The position numbers were made by a program, and so were the translations under genes. A DNA stretch of 64,000 nt, from positions 1 to 64,000 of the forward strand of contig NZ_RCTZ02000026.1 of assembly GCF_003667315.2 (NCBI RefSeq), written 5' to 3'. Under the pieces are notes generated by a model that did not search any database, was not told the origin of the DNA, and saw only the letters and a list, made by a program, of their open reading frames with translations. How positions within the stretch are numbered: the first letter of the stretch is position 1; every line of letters begins with the position of its first letter. The stretch comes from Tropicibacter alexandrii (GTDB taxonomy: Bacteria > Pseudomonadota > Alphaproteobacteria > Rhodobacterales > Rhodobacteraceae). This document shows positions 1 to 9,415 of this stretch, one piece after another.

Positions 1-632
1 GCAAGGCACAGGATCGCCATGACTTCGGACGCCACGGTGATGTCGAAGCCAGCCTCGCGCGGGAAGCCATTGGCCACGCCGCCAAGCGACGCGGTGATCT
101 GGCGCAGCGCGCGGTCGTTCATGTCGACGACCCGGCGCCACACGACGCGACGCACGTCGATATCCTGCTCGTTGCCCCAGTAGATGTGGTTGTCGATCAT
201 CGCCGACAGCAGGCTATGCGCGGATGTGATCGCGTGGAAGTCGCCGGTGAAGTGGAGGTTCATCTCTTCCATCGGCACGACCTGCGCCATGCCGCCGCCA
301 GCCGCGCCGCCCTTCATCCCGAAGTTCGGCCCGAGCGAGGCCTCGCGGATGCAGATCATCGCCTTCTTGCCGATCTTGTTCAGACCGTCGCCCAGACCCA
401 CGGTGGTCGTGGTCTTGCCCTCGCCCGCGGGCGTCGGGTTGATCGCGGTGACGAGGATCAGCTTGCCATTCGGGCGGTCCTGTACTTCGTCGATGAAGGC
501 CTGCGAAATCTTCGCCTTGTCATGGCCGTAGGGCTGCAGATGCTCATACGCAATCCCCAGCTTCTCCCCGATCTCACGGATCGGCTGCTTCGTCGCCTCG
601 CGGGCGATTTCAATGTCGGTTTTGAAGGCCAT
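1..632 (-). CDS. fhs: Formate--tetrahydrofolate ligase, N-terminal part
   Basis: This enzyme ligates formate to tetrahydrofolate with ATP, giving 10-formyl-THF in cytosolic one-carbon metabolism. The window holds the first 210 residues; the rest runs off the left edge. The nucleotide-binding loop [10 protein letters not shown] is at about residues 67-76, followed by [12 protein letters not shown] and the glycine-rich segment [11 protein letters not shown], all typical of the family. The ATG at 632 begins [12 protein letters not shown], the usual N-terminus. It is divergent from the EF-hand gene, with 250 bases between them. The family is normally about 555 residues, so roughly 38 percent is visible. 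Confidence 0.95.
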   Translation of the reverse strand, partial: MAFKTDIEIAREATKQPIREIGEKLGIAYEHLQPYGHDKAKISQAFIDEVQDRPNGKLILVTAINPTPAGEGKTTTTVGLGDGLNKIGKKAMICIREASLGPNFGMKGGAAGGGMAQVVPMEEMNLHFTGDFHAITSAHSLLSAMIDNHIYWGNEQDIDVRRVVWRRVVDMNDRALRQITASLGGVANGFPREAGFDITVASEVMAILCL

Positions 633-882
633 TTGGATGCACGTCCCGTTGGTGGTGTCTTTGCGCCAACGCTTAAACGGCACGGAAACGTCACGTCACG
701 GCGAATCCGACATATCGGCACGGTCTTGCGGCACCGCCGGTCGACGGCTTCCGACGCTTGGAGCGCATCGGAAACACGATCACGGGTTTTGGAACATTTT
801 CGGGACGCTGCCGTTCCCCGGATATGAGGACGCGGGGATACTCCCTGCGCCACGCCAATCCCCCCAACGGAGGAGACGCACC

Positions 883-1749
883 ATGATCACAGTATATCGC
901 ACCCTCGCTGCCACCACCGCCCTGACAGTGGCGGCCGGTATGGCCACGGCGCAAACCGACACCGAGGCCGACACCCAGACCCGCATGGACGCATCCATGT
1001 GCGAACGCGGCTACGCCCGCTTCGACGAGAACGGCGACGGCACCCTGTCCGACAAGGAACTGAGCGACGCCTCGACCACCGCCTTTGGCGACAGCGATGC
1101 CAATGATGACGGCTACCTGTCCGAGGCGGAATATGTCGATTGCGTCAACAAGTTCGCCGGTACGCAATCCGCCAGCGCCGACCGCAATGCCGACAATATG
1201 ACGCGTTACGACGCAAATGGCGACGGCACGCTGACACAGCAGGAATTCATGAACGCCGCCGACAGCGCCCAGCAGGCCATGGCAGGCGGCGATGACAAGG
1301 CCCAAGAGGATATGGGCCGCATCCTGTTCGTTCCGGTGGGCACCCAGCCCGTCTGGCAAGACATGACCCGCGAAGACGCCGCCGCGCGCAGTGCCATCCT
1401 GTTCATGGCGCTCGATACCGATGACAGTGGCGATGTCACGAACACCGAGTGGGGTCAGCAGCAGGCCACGGCCAAGGACGCGACCCGCAAGGCCGAAGAC
1501 GACTTCGCCGCCACCGATGCGGATGGCTCGGGCGACGTCGATCCGACCGAGTTCGGCCAGCGCCTGCAGGAGATGGTCGCCGCAGCCAAGGAACGCGCTG
1601 ACGGCGCAGCCGAAGAGAACAGCGTGTCCCGCAACGCAGGTGGCATGTCAGACGACGCGACCACCGATGACAGCGCCGACACGACGCCGATGAACGCGCG
1701 CAACTCGGACGCGCCGGTGGTCTTCTTCACCTATGACTGGGTGATGTAA
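883..1749 (+). CDS. Secreted multi-EF-hand calcium-binding protein
   Basis: The 288-residue product starts with a Sec-type signal peptide (MITVYRTLAATTALTVAAG, cleavage probably after ATAQ at 24), so it is expected in the periplasm or outside. At least five EF-hand loops are visible: DENGDGTLSDKE (48-59), DANDDGYLSEAE (72-83), DANGDGTLTQQE (110-121), and two in the second half beginning DTDDSG and DADGSG. The chain is strongly acidic, as expected for a Ca2+ binder. The ATG at 883 follows a clear AGGAG and was chosen over longer upstream reading because the signal peptide begins there. No partner gene is evident and its role is unknown. A second, shorter EF-hand protein is at 29850. Confidence 0.88.
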   Translation: MITVYRTLAATTALTVAAGMATAQTDTEADTQTRMDASMCERGYARFDENGDGTLSDKELSDASTTAFGDSDANDDGYLSEAEYVDCVNKFAGTQSASADRNADNMTRYDANGDGTLTQQEFMNAADSAQQAMAGGDDKAQEDMGRILFVPVGTQPVWQDMTREDAAARSAILFMALDTDDSGDVTNTEWGQQQATAKDATRKAEDDFAATDADGSGDVDPTEFGQRLQEMVAAAKERADGAAEENSVSRNAGGMSDDATTDDSADTTPMNARNSDAPVVFFTYDWVM

Positions 1750-1775
1750 GCCCCGCGTATCCCTGACCCAGACCA

Positions 1776-1805
1776 ACGCCCCGGCTTCGCGCCGGGGCGT
1801 TTTTT
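1776..1805 (+). terminator. Rho-independent terminator of the EF-hand gene
   Basis: A ten-base-pair stem (ACGCCCCGGC pairing with GCCGGGGCGT, loop TTCGC) is followed directly by a run of T. It lies 26 bases after the EF-hand stop. The T run ends in the stop codon of the convergent MOSC gene. Confidence 0.88.
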
Positions 1806-2389
1806 CAGTCCGGTTGCCAAGGCCGCTGCATCGGAAGATGCAGGCGCAGGTGATCACCGACCGCCACCCGCCCCTCGCGCGCGACCCAAGCCGTGACGCC
1901 CCGCCGCCCCTTGGCCGCCGGTTTGAACCGCTTGCCAAAGCCGGGCGCGACGGTCTCGATGCTTTTTGCCGGGAACTGGCAGGGCATGTTTTCCATATCG
2001 ACGGTCAGGGTCGCGCCCGAGGGCGCCTGCAACCGCGAGGATGGCGGCACATGGGTGAAATCGGGAAGGCCCCTGACCACCATCGTCGCCCCCAGCCGCG
2101 CCGGATCGATCTCATCCACCCCCATGGCTGCCGCGATCGCCTCCAGTTCTTCGAGGCTGAGGATCGACACCTGCCGTTCATTGCGAATCTCGGTTCCGCG
2201 CGAGTATTGCGCCTTCACGCGCGAGCACGAGGGGCGCGTCAGCCCACCATGGACAGAGCCTTCGACCCCGTCAAAGCGCAGGTGCAGCGCCTCGCGGCGC
2301 TCGCTCAGCATGGCATTGCGGTCGGTCATGGTGAGCACACCCAACCAGACGATCTCGGCCATGTAGTCACTCGGTTCCAAGGCAGGCAT
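1805..2389 (-). CDS. MOSC domain-containing protein
   Basis: The 194-residue protein reads as a stand-alone MOSC domain, the module found at the C-terminus of molybdenum-cofactor sulfurases and in YiiM-type proteins. Supporting segments are the N-terminal start of the fold, the NERQVSILSLEELEAIA stretch, then DPARLGATMVVRGLPDFTHVPP and a C-terminal GRRGVTAWVAREG strand. MOSC proteins are thought to handle sulfur or Mo-cofactor ligands, but the substrate of this small form is not known. The ATG at 2389 follows GGAAGGGG. A Tam-like gene lies 24 bases upstream on the same strand, so the two may be cotranscribed. Confidence 0.85.
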   Translation of the reverse strand: MPALEPSDYMAEIVWLGVLTMTDRNAMLSERREALHLRFDGVEGSVHGGLTRPSCSRVKAQYSRGTEIRNERQVSILSLEELEAIAAAMGVDEIDPARLGATMVVRGLPDFTHVPPSSRLQAPSGATLTVDMENMPCQFPAKSIETVAPGFGKRFKPAAKGRRGVTAWVAREGRVAVGDHLRLHLPMQRPWQPD

Positions 2390-2413
2390 GTCGCACCCCT
2401 TCCAGTCAACGCT

Positions 2414-3202
2414 TCAGTCGGCGGGCCGTGGCTCGGTCCCGACCCGCTCGACGGTAAAGAACAATCGCCGGAACGGGAACAGCACCTCGCCGTCCGAACC
2501 GGCCGGGTAGACCGTGCCGATCACGCTTTCATAGGCCGCGATCAAGCGCGCCTGCTCATCCGCATCCAGCGCCTCCAGCACCGGGCGGGCAAAGGTCGAG
2601 GCGGTGAAGCGGCGCACCGGGTGGCCCTCTTCGCAGGGCGGCAGCAACTGGAAATACTCGGTCTGCCACATGGTGAACCGTCCCATGCCGCCCAACAGGT
2701 GGTAATACGCCGCCGGGTCGAGAATGCGCGGGCCGTGGCTGCGGTCCACACGACCCGGAAACAACTCCTCGGCCAGTTGCATCCACAGCCGATGCGAGGG
2801 CTGCTGGTTCTGGTGCGGGACCTGCACCGCCAGCACCCCGCCGGGCACGAGGCACCGGGTCAGGCGCGGCATCAGCGAGCCGTGGTTGGCCAGCCAATGC
2901 AGCGCCGCATTGGAAAAGATCAGCGCGGCCTGTCCCCGCCAATCGGCAATGTCGCCCTGATCGAGCAGATCGTAACAGTCCTCGGCGCGCGCCTCCGACA
3001 GCATCGCCGGCGAACTGTCCACACCGACGATCCGACGATCGGGAAAGCGCCGGCGCAAGGCCGGGCCGACCGCACCGTTGCCGCAGCCAAGATCGACCAC
3101 ATCGCCTTCGGGCAGGTCGCCGATCCGCGCCAACAGGTCCAGCGCCGGTTGCAGGCGATGCCCGCCGAAGCGCGCATATTCCGCCGGGTTCCACCCTGCC
3201 AT
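2414..3202 (-). CDS. tam: Trans-aconitate 2-methyltransferase-like SAM methyltransferase
   Basis: This is a class I SAM-dependent methyltransferase of 262 residues. Motif I is VVDLGCGNGAVGPAL, the acidic end of strand 2 is IVGVDSSPAML, and FSNAALHWL matches the conserved LHW segment of Tam proteins. Tam methylates trans-aconitate, a spontaneous isomer of cis-aconitate that inhibits aconitase. Length and N-terminus (MAGWNPAEYARF, equivalent to the W-N-P-x-x-Y start of Tam) fit well. It is read with the MOSC gene on the minus strand. Given the tricarboxylate genes at 51-64 kb, the aconitate assignment is plausible, but the substrate is inferred from family membership only. Confidence 0.82.
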   Translation of the reverse strand: MAGWNPAEYARFGGHRLQPALDLLARIGDLPEGDVVDLGCGNGAVGPALRRRFPDRRIVGVDSSPAMLSEARAEDCYDLLDQGDIADWRGQAALIFSNAALHWLANHGSLMPRLTRCLVPGGVLAVQVPHQNQQPSHRLWMQLAEELFPGRVDRSHGPRILDPAAYYHLLGGMGRFTMWQTEYFQLLPPCEEGHPVRRFTASTFARPVLEALDADEQARLIAAYESVIGTVYPAGSDGEVLFPFRRLFFTVERVGTEPRPAD

Positions 3203-3273
3203 GATCCGTCCCCACCAAAGAAAATCGGCCGAAGCTTACGCTCCGGCCGATCCGTTGACAAATGCGCGTGATG

Positions 3274-5190
3274 TCACGCAGAGGGTTCCGGCTCCATCCC
3301 GCCATCGCCGCCGGGCTTGGCCTTGGGCTTGGTCTTGGGAATGGCGGTCAGGCTGGGCTTTTCCTCGACCGCGCCGTCATCATCGTCGTCATCCTTGTGC
3401 GGCGGCTCACCGCGCATGACGCGCTTGAGCTCCTCGCCCGACAGGGTTTCGTATTCCAGAAGGCCCTGCGCGATGCGCTCGAATTCGACGTTCTTCTCGG
3501 TCAGGGTCTTGATCGCCAGCTGGAAGCCGTCCTCGACGATGCGCTTGACCTCTTCCTCGATGGTTTCCTTGGTCTTGGCGGAAACCGAGAAGCCGCCGGT
3601 ATTGCCGGAATAGCCCTCGGCCGCTTCGGCGTAGTCGATATTGCCGACCTTGTCGGACATGCCCAGACGCATGACCATGGTCCGCGCGATGCGCGAGGCC
3701 TGCTGGATGTCGCTGGCCGCGCCGCCGGACACCGATTCGGCACCGAACTTGACGATCTCGGCGGCCTTGCCCGCCATCGCCATGGCGATCATCTGCTCCA
3801 TCTGGTCCTTGTGATAGGACAGGCGGTCATTCTCGGGCAGCGGCTGCACCATGCCAAGCGCCTGACCGCGCGGGATGATCGTCGCCTTGTGGACCGGGTC
3901 GTGCTTGGGCAGGACCAGCGCCAGAAGCGCGTGCCCGGCCTCGTGATAGGCGGTCATCTTCTTCTCGTCGTCCGACATGACCATCGAGCGGCGCTCCGGC
4001 CCCATCATGACCTTGTCGCGCGCCTCGTCGAAATCCGCCATCGTCACGAAGCGACGCCCGACGCGCGCCGCCATCAGCGCCGCCTCGTTCACGAGGTTCG
4101 CCAGTTCCGCACCCGAGAAGCCCGGCGTGCCGCGTGCGATGATGCGCAGGTCCACATCGGGGCCAAGCGGGGTCTTGCGCGCATGCACGCCAAGGATCTT
4201 TTCGCGGCCCTTGATGTCGGGGTTCGACACCGTGACCTGACGGTCGAAGCGGCCCGGACGCAGCAGCGCGGGGTCCAGCACGTCGCGGCGGTTGGTGGCG
4301 GCGACGATGATGACACCCTCGTTCGCCTCGAAACCGTCCATCTCGACCAGAAGCTGGTTCAGCGTCTGTTCGCGCTCGTCATTGCCACCGCCGTAACCTT
4401 GGCCACGGGCACGGCCCACGGCGTCGATTTCGTCGATGAAGACGATGCAAGGCGCGTTCTTCTTGGCCTGCTCGAACATGTCGCGCACGCGGGACGCACC
4501 GACACCGACGAACATCTCGACGAAGTCGGAACCCGAGATGGTGAAGAACGGCACACCGGCCTCGCCCGCAATCGCGCGCGCCAGCAGCGTCTTACCGGTG
4601 CCCGGAGGGCCGACCAGCAGCGCGCCTTTGGGGATCTTACCGCCCAGACGGCTGAACTTCTGCGGGTTGCGCAGGAATTCGACGATCTCTTCGAGCTCTT
4701 CCTTGGCCTCGTCGATGCCAGCCACGTCGTCAAAGGTCACGCGGCCATGCTTTTCGGTCAAGAGCTTGGCCTTGGACTTGCCAAAGCCCATCGCGCCGCC
4801 TTTGCCGCCACCCTGCATGCGGTTCATGAAGTAGATCCACACGCCGATCAACAACAGGAAGGGCAGAAGGCTCAGCAAGAAAGCCTGAAGGCCGGATTGC
4901 TCCTGCGCCTCGGCCTCGACCGGGATGTTGTTGTCCAGAAGCAGGTCGGTGATCGCCGCATCCTCGGGCTTGATGGCGACGTAATCCTGTCCGTCACTGC
5001 CGCGATAGCGAATCTGTTCGCCGTCGATGGTGACGGAACTGACCTGATTGCCTTCGACCGCCGACACGAACTCCGAATAGCTGATCTTGCGGCTCTGATA
5101 GGTGCCGCTGTCGCTGTTGAAGAGTTGGAACAGCGCCAGGATCATCAGGAAGAGGACGACCCAGAAGGCGATATTTCGAGCATTGCCCAA
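3274..5190 (-). CDS. ftsH: ATP-dependent zinc metalloprotease FtsH
   Basis: FtsH is the membrane-anchored AAA+ protease that degrades unneeded membrane proteins and short-lived regulators. The 638-residue protein has two transmembrane helices (about 8-24 and 102-122) bracketing the periplasmic domain, Walker A GPPGTGKT (194-201), Walker B IVFIDEID (about 249-256), the SRH segment RPGRFDRQ (311-318) and the zinc site HEAGH (416-420). The tail is acidic and lysine/proline-rich. It lies downstream of tilS on the same strand with a 77-base gap, the usual order in Proteobacteria. Confidence 0.98.
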   Translation of the reverse strand: MGNARNIAFWVVLFLMILALFQLFNSDSGTYQSRKISYSEFVSAVEGNQVSSVTIDGEQIRYRGSDGQDYVAIKPEDAAITDLLLDNNIPVEAEAQEQSGLQAFLLSLLPFLLLIGVWIYFMNRMQGGGKGGAMGFGKSKAKLLTEKHGRVTFDDVAGIDEAKEELEEIVEFLRNPQKFSRLGGKIPKGALLVGPPGTGKTLLARAIAGEAGVPFFTISGSDFVEMFVGVGASRVRDMFEQAKKNAPCIVFIDEIDAVGRARGQGYGGGNDEREQTLNQLLVEMDGFEANEGVIIVAATNRRDVLDPALLRPGRFDRQVTVSNPDIKGREKILGVHARKTPLGPDVDLRIIARGTPGFSGAELANLVNEAALMAARVGRRFVTMADFDEARDKVMMGPERRSMVMSDDEKKMTAYHEAGHALLALVLPKHDPVHKATIIPRGQALGMVQPLPENDRLSYHKDQMEQMIAMAMAGKAAEIVKFGAESVSGGAASDIQQASRIARTMVMRLGMSDKVGNIDYAEAAEGYSGNTGGFSVSAKTKETIEEEVKRIVEDGFQLAIKTLTEKNVEFERIAQGLLEYETLSGEELKRVMRGEPPHKDDDDDDGAVEEKPSLTAIPKTKPKAKPGGDGGMEPEPSA

Positions 5191-5267
5191 GGGAAAACTC
5201 CTTTGACTGCGGGGGCGACCCGCGTTTCATGGGGTTGTTGCGTAACATAGACATCCCCCCGCCCGGT

Positions 5268-6518
5268 TCAATGCGAAAGAAGGTGGTTTGCGAAGCCGCC
5301 CCGGTCCTTTCGCAGGTCCCCAATTGTCGCACCCGGCCCGTATCCCAGACCGTCGCAGGCAATCACCCGATCGCCCTGCCAGATCGCAGGCAGCGACAGG
5401 GCGATGCGATGCGGTGGGCCATCGGCCTGTTCCCGCAACTGCCGCCAACCGTCCTCGCCCAAGGCGCGCAGGGTCAAACCCTTGAATTCATTGCCCTGAA
5501 CGTACCATCTGTGGTCCCAGTCGGACTCCGTTCCAACCCCCGCGCGTTGATCCATCACCGCCGCATGCTCTCGGAAAATGGTTAACCAGCCGTTTACAAA
5601 CGTGGCAACGCAGCCATGCAAAGTCGTCGCGCCGCCGCTGACAACCATATCACAGAAGTGATCCAGCGCCTCGCCCCTTGGGCCATATTCCGCCGCCGAG
5701 ACATAGGTCAGCGCCGCCCGCAGCAGCCGACGGCGCGTCGCGCGTTCCAGTCCGTCATGCCAGCCGGGCGCAAGACTCAAGCCGCCCCAAGGCTCCTCGC
5801 GCCCCACGTCACGCCAGACCTGAAGCGCGCGCCGGGCCAGCGCCTCGCGGTCTTCGCGCAGCCGTTCGGCGGTGGCGGCCAGCGTCCCGCGATCCAGCCC
5901 AAGCGCTTCGAGCACGGGCAGGTCCGCACGGATGCGCGCCCGGTCATAGGCGGGATCGTCATTCGACGGATCATCGACAAACGGCACCTTGAGCGTGGTC
6001 ACGTAATGCCGCAACTCGGCCCGCGACATGTCCAGACAGGGGCGCACCAGCGTATACCCATGCACGGCACGCATCGGTGCCATCGCCGCCAGCCCGTCCA
6101 CACCGGACCCGCGCGCGAGGCGCATCAGGAACGTCTCGGCCAGATCATCGCGCGTATGGGCGACCAGCACGTGGCGCAGATCGCCGCGCCAGTCCTCGAA
6201 CAGCGCCAGACGCCCGCGCCGCGCCGCGTCCATCTTGTTGCCCTGTCCGTCCCACTGCCAGCGCAGCGTGTCATGGGCGTGCCCCAGCAGTGCGCATTCC
6301 CGCGCCACCATCGCCGCCTCGTCCGCCGCGTCAGGGCGCAACCCGTGATCCACCGTGACGACCCGCAAGGTCACGCCAAAGCGCCGCGCCCAGCCATGGC
6401 ACAGCGCCAGCATCGCCATGCTGTCGCCGCCCCCGGACACGGCCAGCCCGAGGCTGGACGGAAAAGAGGGCCCCAGTAGGGCCCCCATCGCGTCGGCAAA
6501 TCTTTGGTCGAGGCTCAC
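5268..6518 (-). CDS. tilS: tRNA(Ile)-lysidine synthetase TilS
   Basis: TilS converts C34 of the CAU-anticodon tRNA-Ile to lysidine using ATP and lysine, which makes that tRNA read AUA. The PP-loop motif SGGGDS is at residues 28-33, followed by VTVDHGLRPDAADEA and AHTRDDLAETFLMRLARGSG, both typical of TilS. A GTG start at 6518 is chosen because it overlaps the TGA of cpoB (GTGA) and gives a normal N-terminus (416 residues); an in-frame extension upstream lies inside cpoB and looks like noise. The coupling implies cotranslation with the Tol-Pal operon. Confidence 0.93.
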   Translation of the reverse strand: MSLDQRFADAMGALLGPSFPSSLGLAVSGGGDSMAMLALCHGWARRFGVTLRVVTVDHGLRPDAADEAAMVARECALLGHAHDTLRWQWDGQGNKMDAARRGRLALFEDWRGDLRHVLVAHTRDDLAETFLMRLARGSGVDGLAAMAPMRAVHGYTLVRPCLDMSRAELRHYVTTLKVPFVDDPSNDDPAYDRARIRADLPVLEALGLDRGTLAATAERLREDREALARRALQVWRDVGREEPWGGLSLAPGWHDGLERATRRRLLRAALTYVSAAEYGPRGEALDHFCDMVVSGGATTLHGCVATFVNGWLTIFREHAAVMDQRAGVGTESDWDHRWYVQGNEFKGLTLRALGEDGWRQLREQADGPPHRIALSLPAIWQGDRVIACDGLGYGPGATIGDLRKDRGGFANHLLSH

Positions 6519-7336
6519 TGGCAGGCCAGCTCGGCCATGCTGGACTGCGCCTGACCGGCAAAGCTGGAGCCGGGGTAGCGCGTCGTGACCTCGTTCAGTG
6601 TGACGCAAGCCTCGGGGGTCGAGCCCAATGCGGCCAGCGACGTGCCCAGCCGCCAGAGCGCCTCGGGCGCAACGTTCGAGTCGGGAAAGCTGGAATAGGA
6701 GGTCAGGTAGCGCCGCGCCGCCTCGCGCGTGTCACCGGTCAGGTCCAGCGCCTTGCCCTCGGCCAGCAGAACCACAGGCTCCAGCGGGCTGCCCGGATAG
6801 GTCTCGCGGAATTGCGCGAAGAGTTGCGCCGCATACGCGCCGTCGCCCTCGTCCAGCGCCTTTTGCGCGTCGCGGAAATCGGCCTCTTCGCTGACGGCCA
6901 ACTCACCGTCGAAGGGGATGTCGTCCGTGGCGGGCTGGATCGGCTGCGCGGGCGCGACCTGCGGCACCGCATCGCCGCCCAAGGGCAGCGATTGCCCCAA
7001 GGCGCCGATGTCACAGCCCTCTTCCATCTCGCAGATGCGGAATTCCAGATCGCCCAGCCGGTTTGCCCCATCCGTGGCCACCTGCCCGATGCGGTATTCC
7101 AGTTGCTCGGTCTTGGCGGTGATGCGCGACAGTTCCGCCTCGATCGTGTTGATCCGGTCCAGCGTGCTGCCGCCCACCGCGACGGACGTGCCGCCCGTGG
7201 TCGACAGCTCGCGTTTGAGCTTTTGCAACTCGACCGACAGGACCGCCAGATCCTGCTTCATGTCGGCAAGGGTTTCCTGAGCGGAGGCCTGCGCCCCCGC
7301 CAGAATGCACAAGAGTACCGCCAAAACCCGTGTCAT
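6515..7336 (-). CDS. cpoB: Tol-Pal system protein CpoB (YbgF)
   Basis: CpoB is a periplasmic protein that coordinates outer-membrane constriction by Tol-Pal with peptidoglycan synthesis. The 273-residue protein has a signal peptide (MTRVLAVLLCILAGAQASAQ), a predicted coiled coil at about 25-80 (MKQDLAVLSVELQKLKREL and on), a proline-rich linker, and C-terminal TPR repeats (EADFRDAQKALDEGDGAYAAQ onward). Those domains and their order match the family. It begins three bases after the pal stop and ends inside the tilS start. Confidence 0.95.
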   Translation of the reverse strand: MTRVLAVLLCILAGAQASAQETLADMKQDLAVLSVELQKLKRELSTTGGTSVAVGGSTLDRINTIEAELSRITAKTEQLEYRIGQVATDGANRLGDLEFRICEMEEGCDIGALGQSLPLGGDAVPQVAPAQPIQPATDDIPFDGELAVSEEADFRDAQKALDEGDGAYAAQLFAQFRETYPGSPLEPVVLLAEGKALDLTGDTREAARRYLTSYSSFPDSNVAPEALWRLGTSLAALGSTPEACVTLNEVTTRYPGSSFAGQAQSSMAELACQ

Positions 7337-7339
7337 GCC

Positions 7340-7861
7340 TTACCCCGTCAGCGAAGAGGCCGAGATCACCGTCACCGCGCGGCGGTTCTTGGCATAGCAC
7401 GATTCCTCGGAGCAGATCTCCAGCGGGCGTTCCTTGCCGTAGGAGATGAACTTCAGCCGGCTGGCGGGCACGCCTTTGGACACGAGGTATTCCATCACGG
7501 CGTTGGCCCGGCGTGCGCCGAGTGCGAGGTTGTATTCGCGGGTGCCCTGCTCGTCCGCGTGGCCTTCGATCACGGCGAGGTAATCGGAATTGGTCAGCAG
7601 CCATTGCGCCTGCCCGTCCAGCGTCATGCGCGCCTCGGGCGACAGGCTCGACTGGTCGACGGCAAACAGCACGCGGTCACCGACGCGCTGGCTGAAATAG
7701 GCGGCCGAGGACGGGTCGTCGGCGCTGCCCGGCACGAAGGCACCGGCGCCAGCACCCGCGCCGGGGCCAGCCCCGGCACCGTTGTCGAAGCGATTGGGAT
7801 TGGCGCAGGCCGCCAGCCCGAGGGCGGCCACCAGCATCAGGGCTTTGGGGAAATGGGTCAT
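7340..7861 (-). CDS. pal: Peptidoglycan-associated lipoprotein Pal
   Basis: Pal anchors the outer membrane to peptidoglycan and is the energised target of TolQRA. The ATG at 7861 starts a lipoprotein signal with the lipobox LAAC, acylated cysteine at residue 19. A glycine/alanine linker (GAGAGPGAGAGAGAF) precedes an OmpA-like domain with the peptidoglycan-binding segment VIEGHADEQGTREYNLALG. At 173 residues it has the usual size. A short gap of 70 bases separates it from tolB upstream. Confidence 0.97.
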   Translation of the reverse strand: MTHFPKALMLVAALGLAACANPNRFDNGAGAGPGAGAGAGAFVPGSADDPSSAAYFSQRVGDRVLFAVDQSSLSPEARMTLDGQAQWLLTNSDYLAVIEGHADEQGTREYNLALGARRANAVMEYLVSKGVPASRLKFISYGKERPLEICSEESCYAKNRRAVTVISASSLTG

Positions 7862-7931
7862 GGTCTGTCCTGCTCTTGTCGTTAAGGGTTCGTTTACCAC
7901 GAAACGACGGTTAGGGGAATCGTCTATGGCG

Positions 7932-9263
7932 TTACTGCAAGGGTCCCCAGCTGGGGTCCGATGCCCCCGCCGGTGTGCGCACGCGTTTCAGGTTCCGGCC
8001 GGAAATATCGACCGTATAGAGCGCCGAAGCCCCCTGCGCGCCCTGCGTCTCGCGGGCGAACATCAGCACGCGGCCATTGGGCGCCCAAGACGGGCCCTCG
8101 TCCAGAAAGGACGCGGTCAGCAGGCGTTCCTCGGACCCGTCGGTGCGCATCACGCCGATATGGAACCGGCCCGCATTCTGCTTGGTAAAGGCGATCATGT
8201 CGCCACGCGGTGACCAGACGGGGGTGCCATAGCGCCCGTCGCCAAAGCTGATCCGGCGCCCCTCGCCGCCCGATGCGGGCATGATATACAACTGCTGGCT
8301 GCCGGACTGATCGCTTTCATAGACGATCTGGCTGCCATCGGGGGAAAAGCTGGGCGCGGTCTCGATGGCCGGGCCAGCCGTCAGGCGGCGGGTCGCACCC
8401 GAGGCCACGTCCATCGCCCAGATATCGGTGTTGGACCCTTGGGTCATCGAATAGACCACCATCGACCCATCCGGCGAGAAGCGCGGCGCAAAGCTCATGA
8501 CACCGTCATTGGCCTGCAGGATGCGGCTGTTCACATCGCCGACGCTGAGGATATGCACCCGCGGAAAGCCCGTCTCGTATGACGTATACAGCACCCGGCT
8601 GCCATCGGGCGAAAAGCGCGGCGCCAGCACGATCGACGCGCTGTCGGTCAGGTACTGCACGTTTGCGCCGTCGTAATCCATGATCGCAAGACGCTTTTCC
8701 CGCGCGTCCTTTGGCCCGGTCTCGGACACGAACACGACGCGGCTGTCGAAATAGGGCGTCTCGCCGGTCAGGCGGCTATAGACCTGATCGGCGACCTTGT
8801 GCGCCAGACGGCGGCGGCCATCGACCTGCGCGGCAAATTGCATGCCCTGCCCCATCTCGGTCCCGGCGAACACGTCCCAGACCCGGAACTTCACCACGAC
8901 GCGGCCCGAGGCATCGGCGGATACTGCGCCGGTCACCAGCGCCTGCGCGTTGATCGCCTTCCAGTCGGCGAATTGCACCGGCGCGCCGAAATTGCTGACG
9001 CGGCTGATATGCGCGTCGCGCGGGATTTCCCGGAACAGGCCCGTGCCCACGAGGTCCTCGGCCACGATGCGGCTGAGTTCCTCGGCATATTGCATGCCTT
9101 CAGAATTCTCGGCGACGAAGGTCGGCACCGCCAGCGGCAGCGGTTCGACCACACCCTGGTCCAGCGTCAGCCGCAGCGGTTCGGCCCGCGACAGGCCGGG
9201 GCTTGCGGCAGAAATCAAGGCCAGCATCATGGCCAGCAGGATCGGGGCGAGGTTACGCGTCAT
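7932..9263 (-). CDS. tolB: Tol-Pal system translocation protein TolB
   Basis: TolB is the periplasmic beta-propeller that shuttles between Pal and TolA. The 443-residue protein starts with a signal peptide ([20 protein letters not shown]), then a TolB N-terminal domain ([14 protein letters not shown]...LFREIPRD), then five propeller blades marked by repeats of the type [52 protein letters not shown] and [13 protein letters not shown]. The ATG at 9263 sits behind a strong AAGGAGGGA site, so a longer in-frame reading toward 9467 was not used. The tolA stop is 152 bases upstream. Confidence 0.97.
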   Translation of the reverse strand: MTRNLAPILLAMMLALISAASPGLSRAEPLRLTLDQGVVEPLPLAVPTFVAENSEGMQYAEELSRIVAEDLVGTGLFREIPRDAHISRVSNFGAPVQFADWKAINAQALVTGAVSADASGRVVVKFRVWDVFAGTEMGQGMQFAAQVDGRRRLAHKVADQVYSRLTGETPYFDSRVVFVSETGPKDAREKRLAIMDYDGANVQYLTDSASIVLAPRFSPDGSRVLYTSYETGFPRVHILSVGDVNSRILQANDGVMSFAPRFSPDGSMVVYSMTQGSNTDIWAMDVASGATRRLTAGPAIETAPSFSPDGSQIVYESDQSGSQQLYIMPASGGEGRRISFGDGRYGTPVWSPRGDMIAFTKQNAGRFHIGVMRTDGSEERLLTASFLDEGPSWAPNGRVLMFARETQGAQGASALYTVDISGRNLKRVRTPAGASDPSWGPLQ

Positions 9264-9415
9264 TCCATCCCTCCTTTGGGGACTGCTCGAACTGATATGC
9301 GGCTCTGCGGCCGCCTCTGGGGCACAATACGCAAGTTTGGCAATCGGCAAAACACCCATGCCGGGCCGGTTGGGCGGGGAATTGCCGAATTCGGGCGTCA
9401 CGTTTGCGTGGGATG

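Noticed and set aside
633-882. Folate or other riboswitch upstream of fhs
   Set aside because: No convincing conserved riboswitch core could be recognised in the spacer by eye.
3262-5250. Plus-strand open frame of 662 codons opposite ftsH
   Set aside because: FtsH is intact on the minus strand with all motifs; this frame is its antisense shadow.
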